This document shows positions 35,965 to 46,116 of a DNA stretch of 64,000 nt, one piece after another. Numbering within the stretch: the first letter of the stretch is position 1; each line of letters opens with the position of its first letter. Source of the DNA: Oleiphilaceae bacterium (GTDB lineage: Bacteria > Pseudomonadota > Gammaproteobacteria > Pseudomonadales > Oleiphilaceae); contig JAKVBL010000006.1 in NCBI GenBank assembly GCA_022447365.1, positions 186,001 to 250,000 of the forward strand, given 5' to 3'. The translations under genes were made by a program, and so were the position numbers. The notes beneath the pieces are model-generated. The model did not search any database. It was given only the letters and a program-made list of their open reading frames with translations, and was not told the DNA's origin.

Positions 35965-38112
35965 TTAACCTGCATTAGCCTGATTAATAGCGTCAAGAAC
36001 TTCGCGTGCAGACTGTGGAATCGGCGTCCCTGGCCCAAAAATACCAACCACTCCTGCGTCATACAATACTTGGTAGTCTTGCTTCGGAATCACGCCGCCA
36101 GCGACGACTTTGATGTCTTCAGCGCCTTGCTCTTTTAATGCTTGAATTAGCCCTGGAACGAGTGTTTTGTGGCCTGCCGCTTGCGAGCTTACGCCGATTA
36201 CGTGCACGTCGTTTTCGATGGCTTGTTTTGCGACTTCTTCAGGTGTCGAGAACATGGGGCTTAAATCTATGTCGAAGCCAACATCAGCAAATGCAGTTGC
36301 GATCACCTTGGCGCCGCGGTCATGTCCATCTTGGCCCATCTTACAAACGAGCATACGAGGTCGACGACCATGTTGCGCTTCAAACGTTGCGATATCGTCT
36401 TTAATCAAATTCCAGTCCTTGTCTTCATCATACGCTGCGCCATATACGCCGCTGATGGTTCGAGCTTGAGCTTGGTAACGACCATATATTTCTTCTAATG
36501 CGTCAGAAATTTCACCAACAGTGGCTCGTAAACGAGCAGCTGCGACGCTTAAAGCAAGTAGGTTTCCGTCACCGGTTTTTGCTGCAGATGTGAGGGCATT
36601 AAGTGCAGCTTTGACGGCGTCATTGTCACGCTCTGCTTTGATTTTCTCAAGGCCTTTGATTTGTGATTCGCGCACTGCAAGGTTGTCGACCTCTAAAATA
36701 TCTAGCTCTTCTTCTTCCGCAAGTTGATATTTATTAACGCCTACAATGACATCTTCGCCACGGTCGATGCGTGCTTGCTTTTTAGCTGCGCTTTCTTCTA
36801 TGCGCATTTTAGGTAGGCCTTGCTCAATCGCTTTAGCCATACCACCGCTTTCTTCAATTTCTTCGATCAGAGCCCATGCTTTATCCGCAATTTGTTGTGT
36901 GAGCGACTCCATCATGTAAGAACCACCCCAAGGGTCAGCTACTTGAGTAATGCCTGTCTCTTCTTGAATGATGATCTGGGTGTTGCGGGCAATGCGAGCA
37001 GAGAATTCTGTCGGAAGTGCGACCGCTTCATCAAGCGCATTGGTATGAAGAGATTGTGTGCCGCCAAATACTGCAGCCATCGCTTCGATCGTTGTGCGAA
37101 TCACATTGTTATACGGGTCTTGTTCGGTGAGCGACCAACCAGATGTTTGAGAGTGTGTGCGTAGCATCGATGATTTTGGATTGCTTGGCGAAAACTCTTG
37201 CATGATGCGATGCCACAATAAACGACCTGCTCGTAGCTTAGCTATCTCCATGTAGAGGTTCATGCTAATGCCCCAGAAGAAAGATAAGCGTGGCGCAAAC
37301 TTGTCGACATCAAGGCCTGCGTTAATCGCAGTGCGAACATACTCACGACCATCGCTTAACGTGTATGCAAGTTCTAAAGCAGCGTCCGCACCAGCTTCTT
37401 GAATGTGGTAGCCAGAGATAGAGATGCTGTTAAAGCGTGGCATGTTCTCAGACGTATACCCAATGATATCGCCAATAATTTTCATTGAAGGGCTTGGCGG
37501 GTAAATATAGGTATTACGAACCATGAACTCTTTCAGAATGTCGTTCTGAATGGTGCCAGCAAGCTGTTCTTGAGAAACGCCTTGTTCTTCCGCAGCAACG
37601 ATATAGTTAGCGAGCACCGGAAGCACCGCGCCATTCATGGTCATCGAGACAGAAACTTTATCTAAGGGAATGCCATCGAAGAGGATTTTCATGTCTTCGA
37701 CTGAGTCGATGGCGACGCCTGCCTTGCCTACATCGCCCGTAACGCGAGGATGGTCAGAGTCATAACCTCGATGCGTAGCTAGATCAAACGCAACCGACAC
37801 ACCTTGTGCGCCAGCGGCTAAGTTTTTACGATAGAAAGCGTTAGATTCTTCAGCAGTCGAGAAGCCTGCGTATTGACGAATGGTCCAAGGACGACCGGCA
37901 TACATTGTGGCCATAGGGCCTCGCATGTAGGGCGCCATGCCAGGTAAGGAGTCGATATGCTCAAGACCCTTCGTGTCGTCGGCCGTATAGAGTACTTTTA
38001 CGGGAACGCCTTCAGGTGACATCCAAGTCATTTCTTCTGGAGTCATGCCTTTCATTTGTTTGGTAGCGAGGGCTTCCCACTCGTCGAGTTTGAGCGTTTT
38101 CTTTTCAGTCAT
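35965..38112 (-). CDS. Methylmalonyl-CoA mutase, B12-dependent
   Basis: The 715-residue protein is a full catalytic mutase chain (ScpA/MutB type), converting (R)-methylmalonyl-CoA to succinyl-CoA. The barrel has [79 protein letters not shown] and [27 protein letters not shown]. The C-terminal cobalamin domain has [18 protein letters not shown] with the DxHxxG lower-ligand histidine and [12 protein letters not shown]. No small subunit is adjacent, which fits the homodimeric type. It is upstream of meaB, and follows a 187-base spacer with hairpins and a palindromic repeat. Confidence 0.96.
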   Translation of the reverse strand: MTEKKTLKLDEWEALATKQMKGMTPEEMTWMSPEGVPVKVLYTADDTKGLEHIDSLPGMAPYMRGPMATMYAGRPWTIRQYAGFSTAEESNAFYRKNLAAGAQGVSVAFDLATHRGYDSDHPRVTGDVGKAGVAIDSVEDMKILFDGIPLDKVSVSMTMNGAVLPVLANYIVAAEEQGVSQEQLAGTIQNDILKEFMVRNTYIYPPSPSMKIIGDIIGYTSENMPRFNSISISGYHIQEAGADAALELAYTLSDGREYVRTAINAGLDVDKFAPRLSFFWGISMNLYMEIAKLRAGRLLWHRIMQEFSPSNPKSSMLRTHSQTSGWSLTEQDPYNNVIRTTIEAMAAVFGGTQSLHTNALDEAVALPTEFSARIARNTQIIIQEETGITQVADPWGGSYMMESLTQQIADKAWALIEEIEESGGMAKAIEQGLPKMRIEESAAKKQARIDRGEDVIVGVNKYQLAEEEELDILEVDNLAVRESQIKGLEKIKAERDNDAVKAALNALTSAAKTGDGNLLALSVAAARLRATVGEISDALEEIYGRYQAQARTISGVYGAAYDEDKDWNLIKDDIATFEAQHGRRPRMLVCKMGQDGHDRGAKVIATAFADVGFDIDLSPMFSTPEEVAKQAIENDVHVIGVSSQAAGHKTLVPGLIQALKEQGAEDIKVVAGGVIPKQDYQVLYDAGVVGIFGPGTPIPQSAREVLDAINQANAG

Positions 38113-38160
38113 AATTTAACTCTAGTGCTTAAACTAACTTTGGTTTTCGTCTGATGACGA

Positions 38161-38224
38161 GTCGGGGTCTTTGTGTCGCCAAAGACCTCGACACCCCAAA
38201 GGCGACCCGGATTGCTTCGCAATC
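38161..38224. repeat. Two hairpins in the mutase-epimerase spacer
   Basis: The first is a 13-bp stem with one G.T pair (GTCGGGGTCTTTG, 38161-38173; partner 38180-38192) and a 6-base loop. The second is GATTGC-TTC-GCAATC at 38210-38224. Neither has a T-run on the minus strand. They may tune expression or mRNA stability between the epimerase and mutase genes, or be part of a composite mobile element with the repeat at 38259. Confidence 0.5.
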
Positions 38225-38258
38225 GACGGGCTTAATGCGTCGATAAAATTTTCACAAC

Positions 38259-38288
38259 TGGGGTCAGAGTACTTTTATGCTGACCCCA
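38259..38288. repeat. Palindromic GGGGTCAG repeat, copy 1
   Basis: GGGGTCAG (38260-38267) and CTGACCCC (38280-38287) frame an AGTACTTTTATG centre, flanked by T and A. It lies 12 bases after the epimerase stop on the minus strand. One of five related elements in the window (38259, 38721, 44594, 47534, 53133). Confidence 0.8.
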
Positions 38289-38299
38289 ATTTATTAAAA

Positions 38300-38701
38300 C
38301 TACATCGGCTGATTCAATTCAACCAAAACGCCATCGCAGCTTTTAGGGTGAATGAAGATAACTCGGCAGTTGTGTGCACCCAGTGATGGCGCATCTGACA
38401 AGAACTCATAACCCTTTGCTTTGAGGCGTTCGATGTCAGAGTCGATGTCATCGCTTCGAAAGCATAGGTGATGCATGCCCCCGCCTTTTTTGTCGATATA
38501 CTTCTGGATCGGTCCTTGTCCATTCAGTGGGTGCACAAGCTCAATGCTTGTTTTGTCTAAAGGGAAAAATGCCGTGCTAGTCAGGGCGGACTCAACATCT
38601 TCTTGGCCTTTGAAATCCAAGCCAAAGTCTTCAGCAAAGCGTTGAATTGCTTTCTGTAAATCAGGTACTGCAATAGCTATGTGATCTAAACCAGTAATCA
38701 T
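38300..38701 (-). CDS. mce: Methylmalonyl-CoA epimerase (VOC family)
   Basis: The 133-residue protein interconverts (S)- and (R)-methylmalonyl-CoA, linking the carboxylase to the mutase. It shows the VOC metal-binding pattern: GLDHIAIAVPDLQKAI with H7, GGGMHHLCFRSDDIDSDI with the second metal histidine, and VLVELNQP near the end with the glutamate. Length is normal. It sits between the carboxylase alpha and mutase genes; palindromic repeats of the same family lie on both sides. Confidence 0.93.
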   Translation of the reverse strand: MITGLDHIAIAVPDLQKAIQRFAEDFGLDFKGQEDVESALTSTAFFPLDKTSIELVHPLNGQGPIQKYIDKKGGGMHHLCFRSDDIDSDIERLKAKGYEFLSDAPSLGAHNCRVIFIHPKSCDGVLVELNQPM

Positions 38702-38720
38702 GTTCTCTCTCGTTTGATAA

Positions 38721-38750
38721 TGGGGTCAGAGCGCATTAGCGCTGACCCCA
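38721..38750. repeat. Palindromic GGGGTCAG repeat, copy 2
   Basis: GGGGTCAGAGCGC-ATTA-GCGCTGACCCC pairs in the 70-base spacer between the carboxylase alpha gene and the epimerase gene. The arms are those of the other four copies, but the centre differs (GCGC instead of GTA). Confidence 0.8.
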
Positions 38751-38771
38751 GTTGAACAGTTATTTAGTGTT

Positions 38772-41630
38772 TTAAATTCTATCCAAGAATACGGAACACG
38801 CTTGGGCTTTGATCTGTTTGATCTGCTCATCAGTGAGTGTTTCGATTTTTTCATCTGGCACGATCTTGAAGATTGGTTGCCCTTTCTTGATGATTTCTCC
38901 ATCGCGTTCGATGAGGCATTTTTCAATAATGCCAGCAAAAGGAGCGTTCACTTTGTTGAACATTTTCATGACCTCAACAATGAATAGCGGTTGTCCTGCT
39001 TCGAAGTGCTGGCCCTCTTCAATAAACGCTGGTAACCCCGGTGCTTCACAGGCATAGAACATCCCGCCTGAAGGAGCAAGGATCTCATCACTCTTCGCTT
39101 TTGGAGGAGGAACAAGAACCTTCGCCATTGCATCCTGAAGATCGGGATCAGAAAGCGTATCTGGAATATGGATACTTAGGTCGTCATTCACACTCAAATT
39201 ATAGAACTCAGTGCTGTATGCGACATGCGCGAGCAATAGCATGACGTCGTTGCCGAGCTGATAACCGGCGTGCGCCGCTTTAATTGCTGACCACTGCTCT
39301 TTACCAAGACCTTTTGGAGCTCTTGCGGCCTTGAGTGCTTTATCAAGCTCGACAAAATCATTTGTACCGATGATGTCTTCAACTTGTTTGTAGAAGTCGG
39401 TAGCGGCTTGCAGAACTTCGTTGTCATGATCCCAGATCATACGTGCAGCAGGGTTTTCTGGCGTGAAGTCCATATTCAGATAGTGGTAAGTTTCGTCTAA
39501 GACGTGAATAGGGTTTCTTTGCCAAGACAGTTTGCCTTTTGCGCTTTGTGTAAAGCTGTCTTTATGGATGCTTAGCCATCCCGAAAGAACGTGAGGGTTG
39601 CTAAACAGTTGTTTCACTGCGCGTGTAAGAAGCAGTGCTTTGCGTTCAGCGGTGGCTTGAATGTCTTTTGCCTGCTCTGGTTGCTCGTTCAGAACTTTTT
39701 TGATGATCGCTTGGTAGGCCTGATCAACGTCGAGGTCGTTGGCAACCTGTTTCAATTGGCCTACAGCGGTGAGGTAGGGAACAATAAAACGGGTAGTGGG
39801 GCGCGCATTGATATTGTTGCCAATAAACCAATTCACTAAGCCGTAATGGAACTCAAGGTTCGTAGATAGATCTTTGCCCTCGAGTTTCGTTACGCGTAAG
39901 GTTTCAGACATTTTCTGATAGCTATCAAGACGTGCATCGCCAACCGTTAGTAGCAACGCAACGTTAGAGTCATATGCGCCAGCTAAGTGGTAGCTCATGA
40001 AAACATTGGTATCAGGGTTGTGCCGACTAATACCTTGGTCGTCACGAATTTCTCCTTCGAGAGGGTCCGACCAATATTTGATGATGCCCCCAGCATGTGG
40101 TGCTAGTGCGTCATTGGTAGCGTTCAAACGTGCTTCGACTGATGCATTGAAACGTGGAACACGTTCTGGTTTTGGAAGGCGTTTGCCATGCGTTGCTAAA
40201 AGCACCATCGCTTCGACGAGAGACTTCACGATGAAGCTTTCTTCCTCGTTATCAGGGTTGGTGAAACGCAAGCTATAGCAGAGTTCTGTGACGCGATGTT
40301 CTACCTGAATACGCGTGTTCATCTCCATGAAGAAGTGCTTGTCTCGATCAACAATACATTCGAAGGTTGATACGTTATCAAGCCCAACTGCTTCGCCAAA
40401 ACGTTCGGCTTCTTGTTCCATTGCTTCGAGCGTCAGTATGTCTTGGCTGAGTACTTTCACTTCAGAATCGCGACCATCTTTTACGGCCTGCGCTAATGCA
40501 TTCTGTAAGTCTTCGGTCGTTACAGAAACTTCGAGAAGCTTTTGCTCATGCATCTGTAAAGAGCAATCGCGGCCGCCTAAGGCTAGCGTCCATTCGCCGT
40601 TACCAATTACTTGGATTTCTTGGTGGCGAGTCGTTTCGATATTGAGCTCAATAAGCACGTTTTTGTTATCGCCAACGCCAGTGGCTTTTACTTCGTTCAG
40701 TATTTCAAGTACCAGTCCTGGGGCACTTTCTGAAACCGCCTGTAGGCGTTTTTCTTGGCTGCCTTTAAATGAAGAAGGGCTTGGTAGTATGCGCTGACCT
40801 TTACCTCCACCGCCGCCAATGGCTTTTAAGCGTATGCGGTTTTCTGGAAACTTTTTACCGATCTCAACGACTTGTTCGGCGATGGTTTGCTGAAGTTCTT
40901 CAACGGTATATAGGTCGATGCCTTTTTTGTAGCCTGCTGCAAGTACTAGGTCAGCTTTGTCTTCCATCGACTCAGTTTGCTTGAGCACAGCAACGTCTAC
41001 ATTTAGCGCTTCTCGTTCGCAGAGTGCCAATAGCGCAGCTTCGTCAGGATGTTTTTTCAATAGGGTAATGGCTGTTGCGTTATCAATACCCGGCGTCACG
41101 CTAACCCCAACTTTGAGTGCAGTGCGCTTCGCTTCGTCCTTCAAGCCCGCATCGTGTACGGTACGCGAACATGGGCCAATGAACGTGAGGCCTGCGCTTT
41201 CCATCGCGGCGACCATAGTTTCGTCTTCGGCCATAAAACCATAACCGGCAAAGATCGCGTTGTAGTCGTTTTCGTGCGCTATTTGAATGATTTGCTGAAT
41301 ACGTGCTTCGCGCTCAGCTTTATCGGCACCGGTATAGTCGGGTACTCGGTGAACGCGAGAAGAATCTTCCAACTGACGTAACTCAGGAGCGAGGGCATTC
41401 TGATATACGACGCTGTCTTTCTCGGACAATAAAATACCGAAGACATCAATGCCCATTTCTGTAAATACATCCATGGCTTCTTTTCTGATCGGGCCACGGC
41501 AAATGATCAATGGGCGAAGTTTACGGCAATCAAAGCTGCGTACCCATTTTGAGGACGATTTTTTTAGCCGTCGGTCGCCATGGATAAGTGCATTATTTAA
41601 ATAATGGTTGGTAGTCGTTGCATTAGTCAT
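38772..41630 (-). CDS. Acyl-CoA (propionyl-CoA) carboxylase, biotin carboxylase and biotin carrier subunit, unusually long
   Basis: The 952-residue chain carboxylates biotin for the adjacent carboxyltransferase. The N-terminal biotin carboxylase domain starts near residue 38 (RPLIICRGPIRKEAMDVF). The ATP-grasp region has LKAIGGGGGKGQRI, HQEIQVIGNGEWTLALGGRDCSLQ and MEMNTRIQVEHRVTE. The C-terminal biotinyl domain (about 860-930) has FIVEVMKMFNKVNAPF with the biotinyl lysine at K889. Ordinary PccA proteins have about 660-700 residues; here about 250 residues between the two domains (roughly 620-860) show no motif I recognise, and the N-terminus deviates from the usual IANRGEIA. Propionyl-CoA is inferred from the operon. 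Confidence 0.88.
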   Translation of the reverse strand: MTNATTTNHYLNNALIHGDRRLKKSSSKWVRSFDCRKLRPLIICRGPIRKEAMDVFTEMGIDVFGILLSEKDSVVYQNALAPELRQLEDSSRVHRVPDYTGADKAEREARIQQIIQIAHENDYNAIFAGYGFMAEDETMVAAMESAGLTFIGPCSRTVHDAGLKDEAKRTALKVGVSVTPGIDNATAITLLKKHPDEAALLALCEREALNVDVAVLKQTESMEDKADLVLAAGYKKGIDLYTVEELQQTIAEQVVEIGKKFPENRIRLKAIGGGGGKGQRILPSPSSFKGSQEKRLQAVSESAPGLVLEILNEVKATGVGDNKNVLIELNIETTRHQEIQVIGNGEWTLALGGRDCSLQMHEQKLLEVSVTTEDLQNALAQAVKDGRDSEVKVLSQDILTLEAMEQEAERFGEAVGLDNVSTFECIVDRDKHFFMEMNTRIQVEHRVTELCYSLRFTNPDNEEESFIVKSLVEAMVLLATHGKRLPKPERVPRFNASVEARLNATNDALAPHAGGIIKYWSDPLEGEIRDDQGISRHNPDTNVFMSYHLAGAYDSNVALLLTVGDARLDSYQKMSETLRVTKLEGKDLSTNLEFHYGLVNWFIGNNINARPTTRFIVPYLTAVGQLKQVANDLDVDQAYQAIIKKVLNEQPEQAKDIQATAERKALLLTRAVKQLFSNPHVLSGWLSIHKDSFTQSAKGKLSWQRNPIHVLDETYHYLNMDFTPENPAARMIWDHDNEVLQAATDFYKQVEDIIGTNDFVELDKALKAARAPKGLGKEQWSAIKAAHAGYQLGNDVMLLLAHVAYSTEFYNLSVNDDLSIHIPDTLSDPDLQDAMAKVLVPPPKAKSDEILAPSGGMFYACEAPGLPAFIEEGQHFEAGQPLFIVEVMKMFNKVNAPFAGIIEKCLIERDGEIIKKGQPIFKIVPDEKIETLTDEQIKQIKAQACSVFLDRI

Positions 41631-41656
41631 GTGTTGAAACCTATTCCAGAGACCGA

Positions 41657-43312
41657 TTAGAAAAATTCGCGCTGAACAGATTGCATAGGTTCAGCATTGT
41701 AGTGGCGAAGGTGGAAGCTCATGTTTTCACAGAGTACTTTTCTCAGGTCTTTGGGCATGACAATTTGAGAGATCGATCCAAGGCTCAAGGCTTCGTTTGG
41801 ATTCATCAATTCTTCTTCGTAGCGTTTCGCCAGAATGGCTTCTTGCTCTGCACCCCATTCGGCACTTTCGTCTCCAGATTTTACGGCTGCGCGGATAGCA
41901 CGAAGCTCCTTCTTGTAAACGAACTCGACACCGGCTGGCCCCATCACAGCTGCGCGCGTGGATGGCAGAGCAATAACGAAATCTGCACCGGTTGGATAGT
42001 TGTTATAAGAGGCATACGCACCACCAAAGGCGTTGCGTAGGATCACCAAGAAGCGCGGGGTGCGTAAATCAACGATTGCGTCGAGCATCGCGCGACCTGC
42101 CTGTACGATACCCATCGACTCTTGTTCGCGCCCAGGTAAGAAGCCTGTGGTGTCTTCCATGAAGATGACTGGAATGTTGTACAGATTACAGAAGCGAATA
42201 AAACGTGCGTTTTTATAGGCCGCGGCAATATCTATTTGTCCCGAGGCAACTGCACTGTTGTTCGCGACAAAACCAATCACGTTGCCGTCCATTCTTCCAA
42301 GCGCAGTAATGGTATTGCGCGCTCGATCAGGTTGAATCTCAAGGAAGTCGCCGTGATCGCATAATTCTTGAATAATGATGCTGACATCAAGTGGAGTGTT
42401 AAAACCGCTTGGGCTGTTAAAGGCCTTCTTCAGCAGGATGTCGATGTCCCACGTCTCACGCTTCACAGCATCAGACGTTGGCTGGTGCGGTGCGAGTTCG
42501 CTATTGTTACTCGGGATGTATTTAAGAATTTCTTTTACTTTCTTTAGCGCTGCTACTTCATCTTCAACGACAAAGTCAGTAACCCCTGTTTGGCTGTGAA
42601 CACCCGGGCCACCCAACTCGTCAGGTGTTACGTCTTCACCCAATACGCTTTTCACAACACCTGGGCCCGTGAGTCCAAAGAAGGTGTTTTTCGGTTGAAT
42701 CATAAAGCTGCCTTGGCGAGGGAGATATGAGCCGCCGCCGGCATTAAATCCGAACATGCACATGATGCTAGGTACCACACCGCTGATTTTTCGCAGCGCG
42801 GTGAAGGCCTCGGCATATCCATCCAGACCGCCAACACCTGCAGGAACATAAGCGCCGGCGCTATCGTTTAGGCCAACTAAAGGGATTTTTCGTTTGCCTG
42901 CTAATTCGATTAAGCGTGCTAGCTTTTTACCGTTGGTAGCATCCATTGAGCCTGCGCGGATTGTGAAGTCGTGGCCATACAATGCGACGTCGCGACCATC
43001 TATTTTGATGATTGCTGTGACTAAAGACGCTCCGTCCAGGTTCGGGCCCCAGTTTTGGAAGAGTATGGTTGGCTCTTCATCAGTGAGTACTGAAATACGT
43101 TCCCATATTGTCATTCGCCCTTTGGCGTGCTGGCGGCTGATCGCTTTTACTCCAGCAGCTTTTTTAGGACGTTTGATGAGTTCCCAGCCTTTACGCAAAC
43201 TGTCCTCATAGGGGCCAGGTTGATAGGTGGTTTGGCCTGGGGTTTTGAACTTCAATTCTTCTGTTTTATCGAAGGGATTGTCTAAAGAAATAGACGGTAT
43301 CGTGTCATTCAT
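41657..43312 (-). CDS. Acyl-CoA (propionyl-CoA) carboxylase carboxyltransferase beta subunit
   Basis: ATG 43312 ([16 protein letters not shown]) gives 551 residues; the frame to 43348 lacks support. The crotonase-like carboxyltransferase has two halves. The N half includes [41 protein letters not shown] and [21 protein letters not shown] with the GG oxyanion pair. The C half includes [25 protein letters not shown] and [38 protein letters not shown]. Propionyl-CoA specificity is inferred from the epimerase and mutase downstream. It is the first gene of the operon, 26 bases before the alpha subunit gene. Confidence 0.92.
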   Translation of the reverse strand: MNDTIPSISLDNPFDKTEELKFKTPGQTTYQPGPYEDSLRKGWELIKRPKKAAGVKAISRQHAKGRMTIWERISVLTDEEPTILFQNWGPNLDGASLVTAIIKIDGRDVALYGHDFTIRAGSMDATNGKKLARLIELAGKRKIPLVGLNDSAGAYVPAGVGGLDGYAEAFTALRKISGVVPSIMCMFGFNAGGGSYLPRQGSFMIQPKNTFFGLTGPGVVKSVLGEDVTPDELGGPGVHSQTGVTDFVVEDEVAALKKVKEILKYIPSNNSELAPHQPTSDAVKRETWDIDILLKKAFNSPSGFNTPLDVSIIIQELCDHGDFLEIQPDRARNTITALGRMDGNVIGFVANNSAVASGQIDIAAAYKNARFIRFCNLYNIPVIFMEDTTGFLPGREQESMGIVQAGRAMLDAIVDLRTPRFLVILRNAFGGAYASYNNYPTGADFVIALPSTRAAVMGPAGVEFVYKKELRAIRAAVKSGDESAEWGAEQEAILAKRYEEELMNPNEALSLGSISQIVMPKDLRKVLCENMSFHLRHYNAEPMQSVQREFF

Positions 43313-43487
43313 AAGCCGAAAACTATGTTGGGTTTGCGTTGGTCGCACTGGGCGATGTTCATTTTTATGGCGTGGATAATAAGTTGATGTGACTCGAAAG
43401 TGAAACTATGTCTTTTGATTAAAACGGTCGATAATTATAATTAAGTTATTGAATTTTATGGTTTTGATGATTTTTAATGTCGATTCG

Positions 43488-43518
43488 TAGACATATTAAT
43501 ATTTGATCAATAGACATA
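43488..43518. promoter_or_regulatory. Tandem half-sites, candidate AraC-type operator
   Basis: TAGACATA occurs at 43488-43495 and again at 43511-43518, exactly 23 bases apart, about two helical turns. ATCAA-type sequence follows each. The pair lies about 180-210 bases upstream of the carboxylase beta ATG, in the 245-base gap after the AraC-family gene. Spaced direct repeats are the usual binding sites of AraC regulators. The rest of the gap is AT-rich without a clear -35/-10 pair. Confidence 0.45.
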
Positions 43519-43557
43519 AACGATCAAAAAATCTGTGGTTGGTCATTTTTGTTTTAT

Positions 43558-44574
43558 CTAATGTGGGCTGCGTGTATCGCGATAATCTTGAGGGTTAAGC
43601 CCTGACCATTGTTTAAATGCGCGCGAGAATGCTCGTGACTCGCTAAATCCTAACTGTAATGCGATGTCTGCAATGCTGAAATTCGTGGCTTTGAGTTGTT
43701 GTTTCGCAAGTTTGAAGCGAACGTCATTTTTTATGCTCTGAATGGAGCTGCCTTCAGCGCTTAATTTTCGGCGTAAGGTGGGCTCGCTCATGCCCAGTTT
43801 TTCTGAAAGCTCTCTGCTATTTAGGAGCGATAAACGGTCTTCGTTGCGTAATTGACGAGGTTCGATGAGTTGTCGTGCTTTCGCCGAAATACTGGTGTCT
43901 TCACCGGGGATAGTTAGCAAATCTACAGGAGCATTTTTTAAGAAATTACGCAGATCAGTTGGCGTCTTGATGAGTGGCATGTCGAGGTATGATCGATGGA
44001 AAACGAGCCGATTGAACTTGCTTTTGAAGTTTGTTGGGCAGCGAAATAAAAGTGAAAACTCGATCGGATCAATCGGGTCGTAATTGATATAAGCGCTGAC
44101 CAGTTTGATGGGTTGATCGATATACCAGCATCCAAAGCGATGCCAGATGACGTGCCAGTACTCGATATAAAAGTGTTCGAAATCTAATTCTGGCTGGCGG
44201 AGTTCTGTTGTGAGATAGACGTGCTCGCCTTGAATCTCAAGTGACATTTGTAGTTCGTCGGTGATCTGATTGTAGAAGCGTATGGCGCGTTCGTATAGTT
44301 CGCGTAAGGTATGGGCGGTGCTTACCCAGTCGGTCATCAGTTCAAAGGTGCCGACTTTGATTGGGTGTTCAGTAAATCCCATAAATTCATCGTTCAGGCG
44401 CTTGGCGATTCCGTCATACAGCAGCGCAACTTGTTGAACGTCAAAACGAGAGTTTGGATGGCTTAATTTTGATTGATCAATGCCGGCTTCGTTGAGTAAC
44501 GACTGTGAGTCGATGCCTCTTTTTTTTGCGCCGCCGAGAGCGCTGAGAATGTAGTGGGTATTGATCGAAGCCAT
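43558..44574 (-). CDS. AraC-family transcriptional regulator (OruR-like)
   Basis: The 338-residue protein has an N-terminal arabinose-binding-type domain (about 15-200) and a C-terminal double helix-turn-helix (about 250-335): NSRELSEKLGMSEPTLRRKLSAEGSSIQSIKNDVR, then SIADIALQLGFSESRAFSRAFKQWSGLNPQDYR. It lies on the same strand just upstream of the carboxylase operon, so regulation of propionate or fatty-acid use is inferred. It resembles the regulator at 23450-24511 in size and architecture, but the proteins are clearly different. Confidence 0.87.
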   Translation of the reverse strand: MASINTHYILSALGGAKKRGIDSQSLLNEAGIDQSKLSHPNSRFDVQQVALLYDGIAKRLNDEFMGFTEHPIKVGTFELMTDWVSTAHTLRELYERAIRFYNQITDELQMSLEIQGEHVYLTTELRQPELDFEHFYIEYWHVIWHRFGCWYIDQPIKLVSAYINYDPIDPIEFSLLFRCPTNFKSKFNRLVFHRSYLDMPLIKTPTDLRNFLKNAPVDLLTIPGEDTSISAKARQLIEPRQLRNEDRLSLLNSRELSEKLGMSEPTLRRKLSAEGSSIQSIKNDVRFKLAKQQLKATNFSIADIALQLGFSESRAFSRAFKQWSGLNPQDYRDTRSPH

Positions 44575-44593
44575 ATGGCTAGCTTAAAGAAAT

Positions 44594-44625
44594 TTGGGGT
44601 CAGAGTATATTTACTCTGACCCCAA
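44594..44625. repeat. Palindromic GGGGTCAG repeat, copy 3
   Basis: TTGGGGTCAGAGTA and TACTCTGACCCCAA form a near-perfect palindrome with a short TATT centre, between the AraC gene and the nucleotide-sugar dehydrogenase gene. Confidence 0.85.
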
Positions 44626-44663
44626 TATTTGTTGCTTGTTTGTTGCTAACTATTTGTCGCTAA

Positions 44664-45935
44664 CTACAAACGTCCATCAACGATATCTTTATCAAAGATA
44701 TGTTTTACGTCGTAGATAACATGGTTAGGCTTACAGACTGCTTTGAGTTCACTTGTGCTCATCGATTTGATCTGGTCGTGTGATACGCAGGCAATCACGG
44801 CGTCATACTTTCCGTTTTCGAGGGTGCTCACAAGATCGATGTCATACTCATCTTTTACTTCTAAGGCATCCGCCCATGGGTCATAGACATCTATGTTGGC
44901 ATGAAAATCGTCGAGATCTTTGATGACATCAATCACTTTGGTGTTGCGGATATCTGGGCAGTTTTCTTTGAAGGTCAAACCGAGTACCAAGATATTTGCA
45001 TCGACCATCTGGATCTTCTTTTCGGTCATTAATCGCAATACTTTTTCAGCAATGTGACCTGACATGTTGTCATTAATACGACGACCCGAAAGAATCATTT
45101 CAGGATGATAACCGATTGATTGCGCCTTGTAGGTTAAGTAATACGGGTCAACACCAATACAGTGGCCACCTACCAAGCCAGGGCGGAAAGGCAGGAAGTT
45201 CCATTTGGTTCCGGCGGCTTCTAGCACCTCTAAGGTATCGATGCCCATCTTATCGAAGATCAGCGACAGCTCGTTGACTAGTGCAATGTTTACATCACGC
45301 TGTGTGTTCTCAATGACTTTTGCGGCTTCTGCTACACGAATTGAGCTCGCTTTGTGTGTGCCCGCTTTGATGATGCTGGCATAAAGTTGATCGATGTATT
45401 CAGCAGCTTCTGGGGTTGAGCCAGAAGTCACTTTTAGGATATTGGTGACGCGGTGTTCTTTGTCGCCTGGGTTGATACGCTCAGGGCTGTAGCCCGCGAA
45501 AAAGTCTTCGTTGAGTTTTAGTCCCGAGCGAGCTTCGATCAACGGGATGCAATCTTCTTCTGTAGCGCCAGGGTATACGGTTGACTCGTAAATGACATAG
45601 TCGCCTTGCTTAACGACCTTGCCCAGCATTTCACTGGCCTTGATCAATGGTGTTAGGTTTGGCGTCTTATAGTCGTCGATCGGCGTTGGAACGGTGACGA
45701 TATAAACATTCGCTTCTGCGATGTCTTCAAGCTTTGTGCTGAAGCTTAACTGCGTTGATTCTGCGAGTTCTTCTTTTGAGCACTCAAGCGTACTGTCGAT
45801 GCCTGATTGGAGTTCTCTGATTCGGTCTTCTTTAATATCAAAACCGATAGTTGGGTAAAGTTTTCCAAATTCTACTGCTAGCGGAAGGCCGACGTAGCCT
45901 TGGCCTATTACGCACAATTTCACTTGCTGGTCCAT
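44664..45935 (-). CDS. UDP-N-acetylhexosamine dehydrogenase (TviB/WbpO-like)
   Basis: The 423-residue NAD-dependent enzyme oxidises C6 of a UDP-HexNAc to the uronate, an EPS or capsule precursor. N-terminal VCVIGQGYVGLP-type motif (KLCVIGQGYVGLPLAVEFG), FDIKEDRIRELQSGIDSTLE and YIVTVPTPID are typical of the Vi antigen TviB/VipA branch. GYSPERINPGDKEH and RVAEAAKVIENTQRDVNIALVNE carry catalytic residues. The active-site cysteine is in RPGLVGGHCIGVDPYYL. The C-terminal domain has LGLTFKENCPDIRNTKV. It is divergent from the EPS operon that begins at 46117, with 181 bases between, and probably feeds it with a uronic acid donor. UDP-GlcNAc versus UDP-GalNAc cannot be decided. Confidence 0.88.
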   Translation of the reverse strand: MDQQVKLCVIGQGYVGLPLAVEFGKLYPTIGFDIKEDRIRELQSGIDSTLECSKEELAESTQLSFSTKLEDIAEANVYIVTVPTPIDDYKTPNLTPLIKASEMLGKVVKQGDYVIYESTVYPGATEEDCIPLIEARSGLKLNEDFFAGYSPERINPGDKEHRVTNILKVTSGSTPEAAEYIDQLYASIIKAGTHKASSIRVAEAAKVIENTQRDVNIALVNELSLIFDKMGIDTLEVLEAAGTKWNFLPFRPGLVGGHCIGVDPYYLTYKAQSIGYHPEMILSGRRINDNMSGHIAEKVLRLMTEKKIQMVDANILVLGLTFKENCPDIRNTKVIDVIKDLDDFHANIDVYDPWADALEVKDEYDIDLVSTLENGKYDAVIACVSHDQIKSMSTSELKAVCKPNHVIYDVKHIFDKDIVDGRL

Positions 45936-46116
45936 GCTTTGTTTCTTCTATACATCAATTATCTTGTTGTTTTACATAGTTTTATATAACTAACTTTCTC
46001 TTATATATAACTAAGCTATGCTTTTTATATTACAGCCTTGAGTTCATAATAGCGCAACTTTTATGTGGCAATTTGTCACGCACAGGACATAAGTAGTTAC
46101 AGCAGGAAGTACCGAC

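Noticed and set aside
38809-41381. Many plus-strand open frames opposite the carboxylase and mutase genes
   Set aside because: They are antisense shadows of strongly supported minus-strand genes and lack family features.
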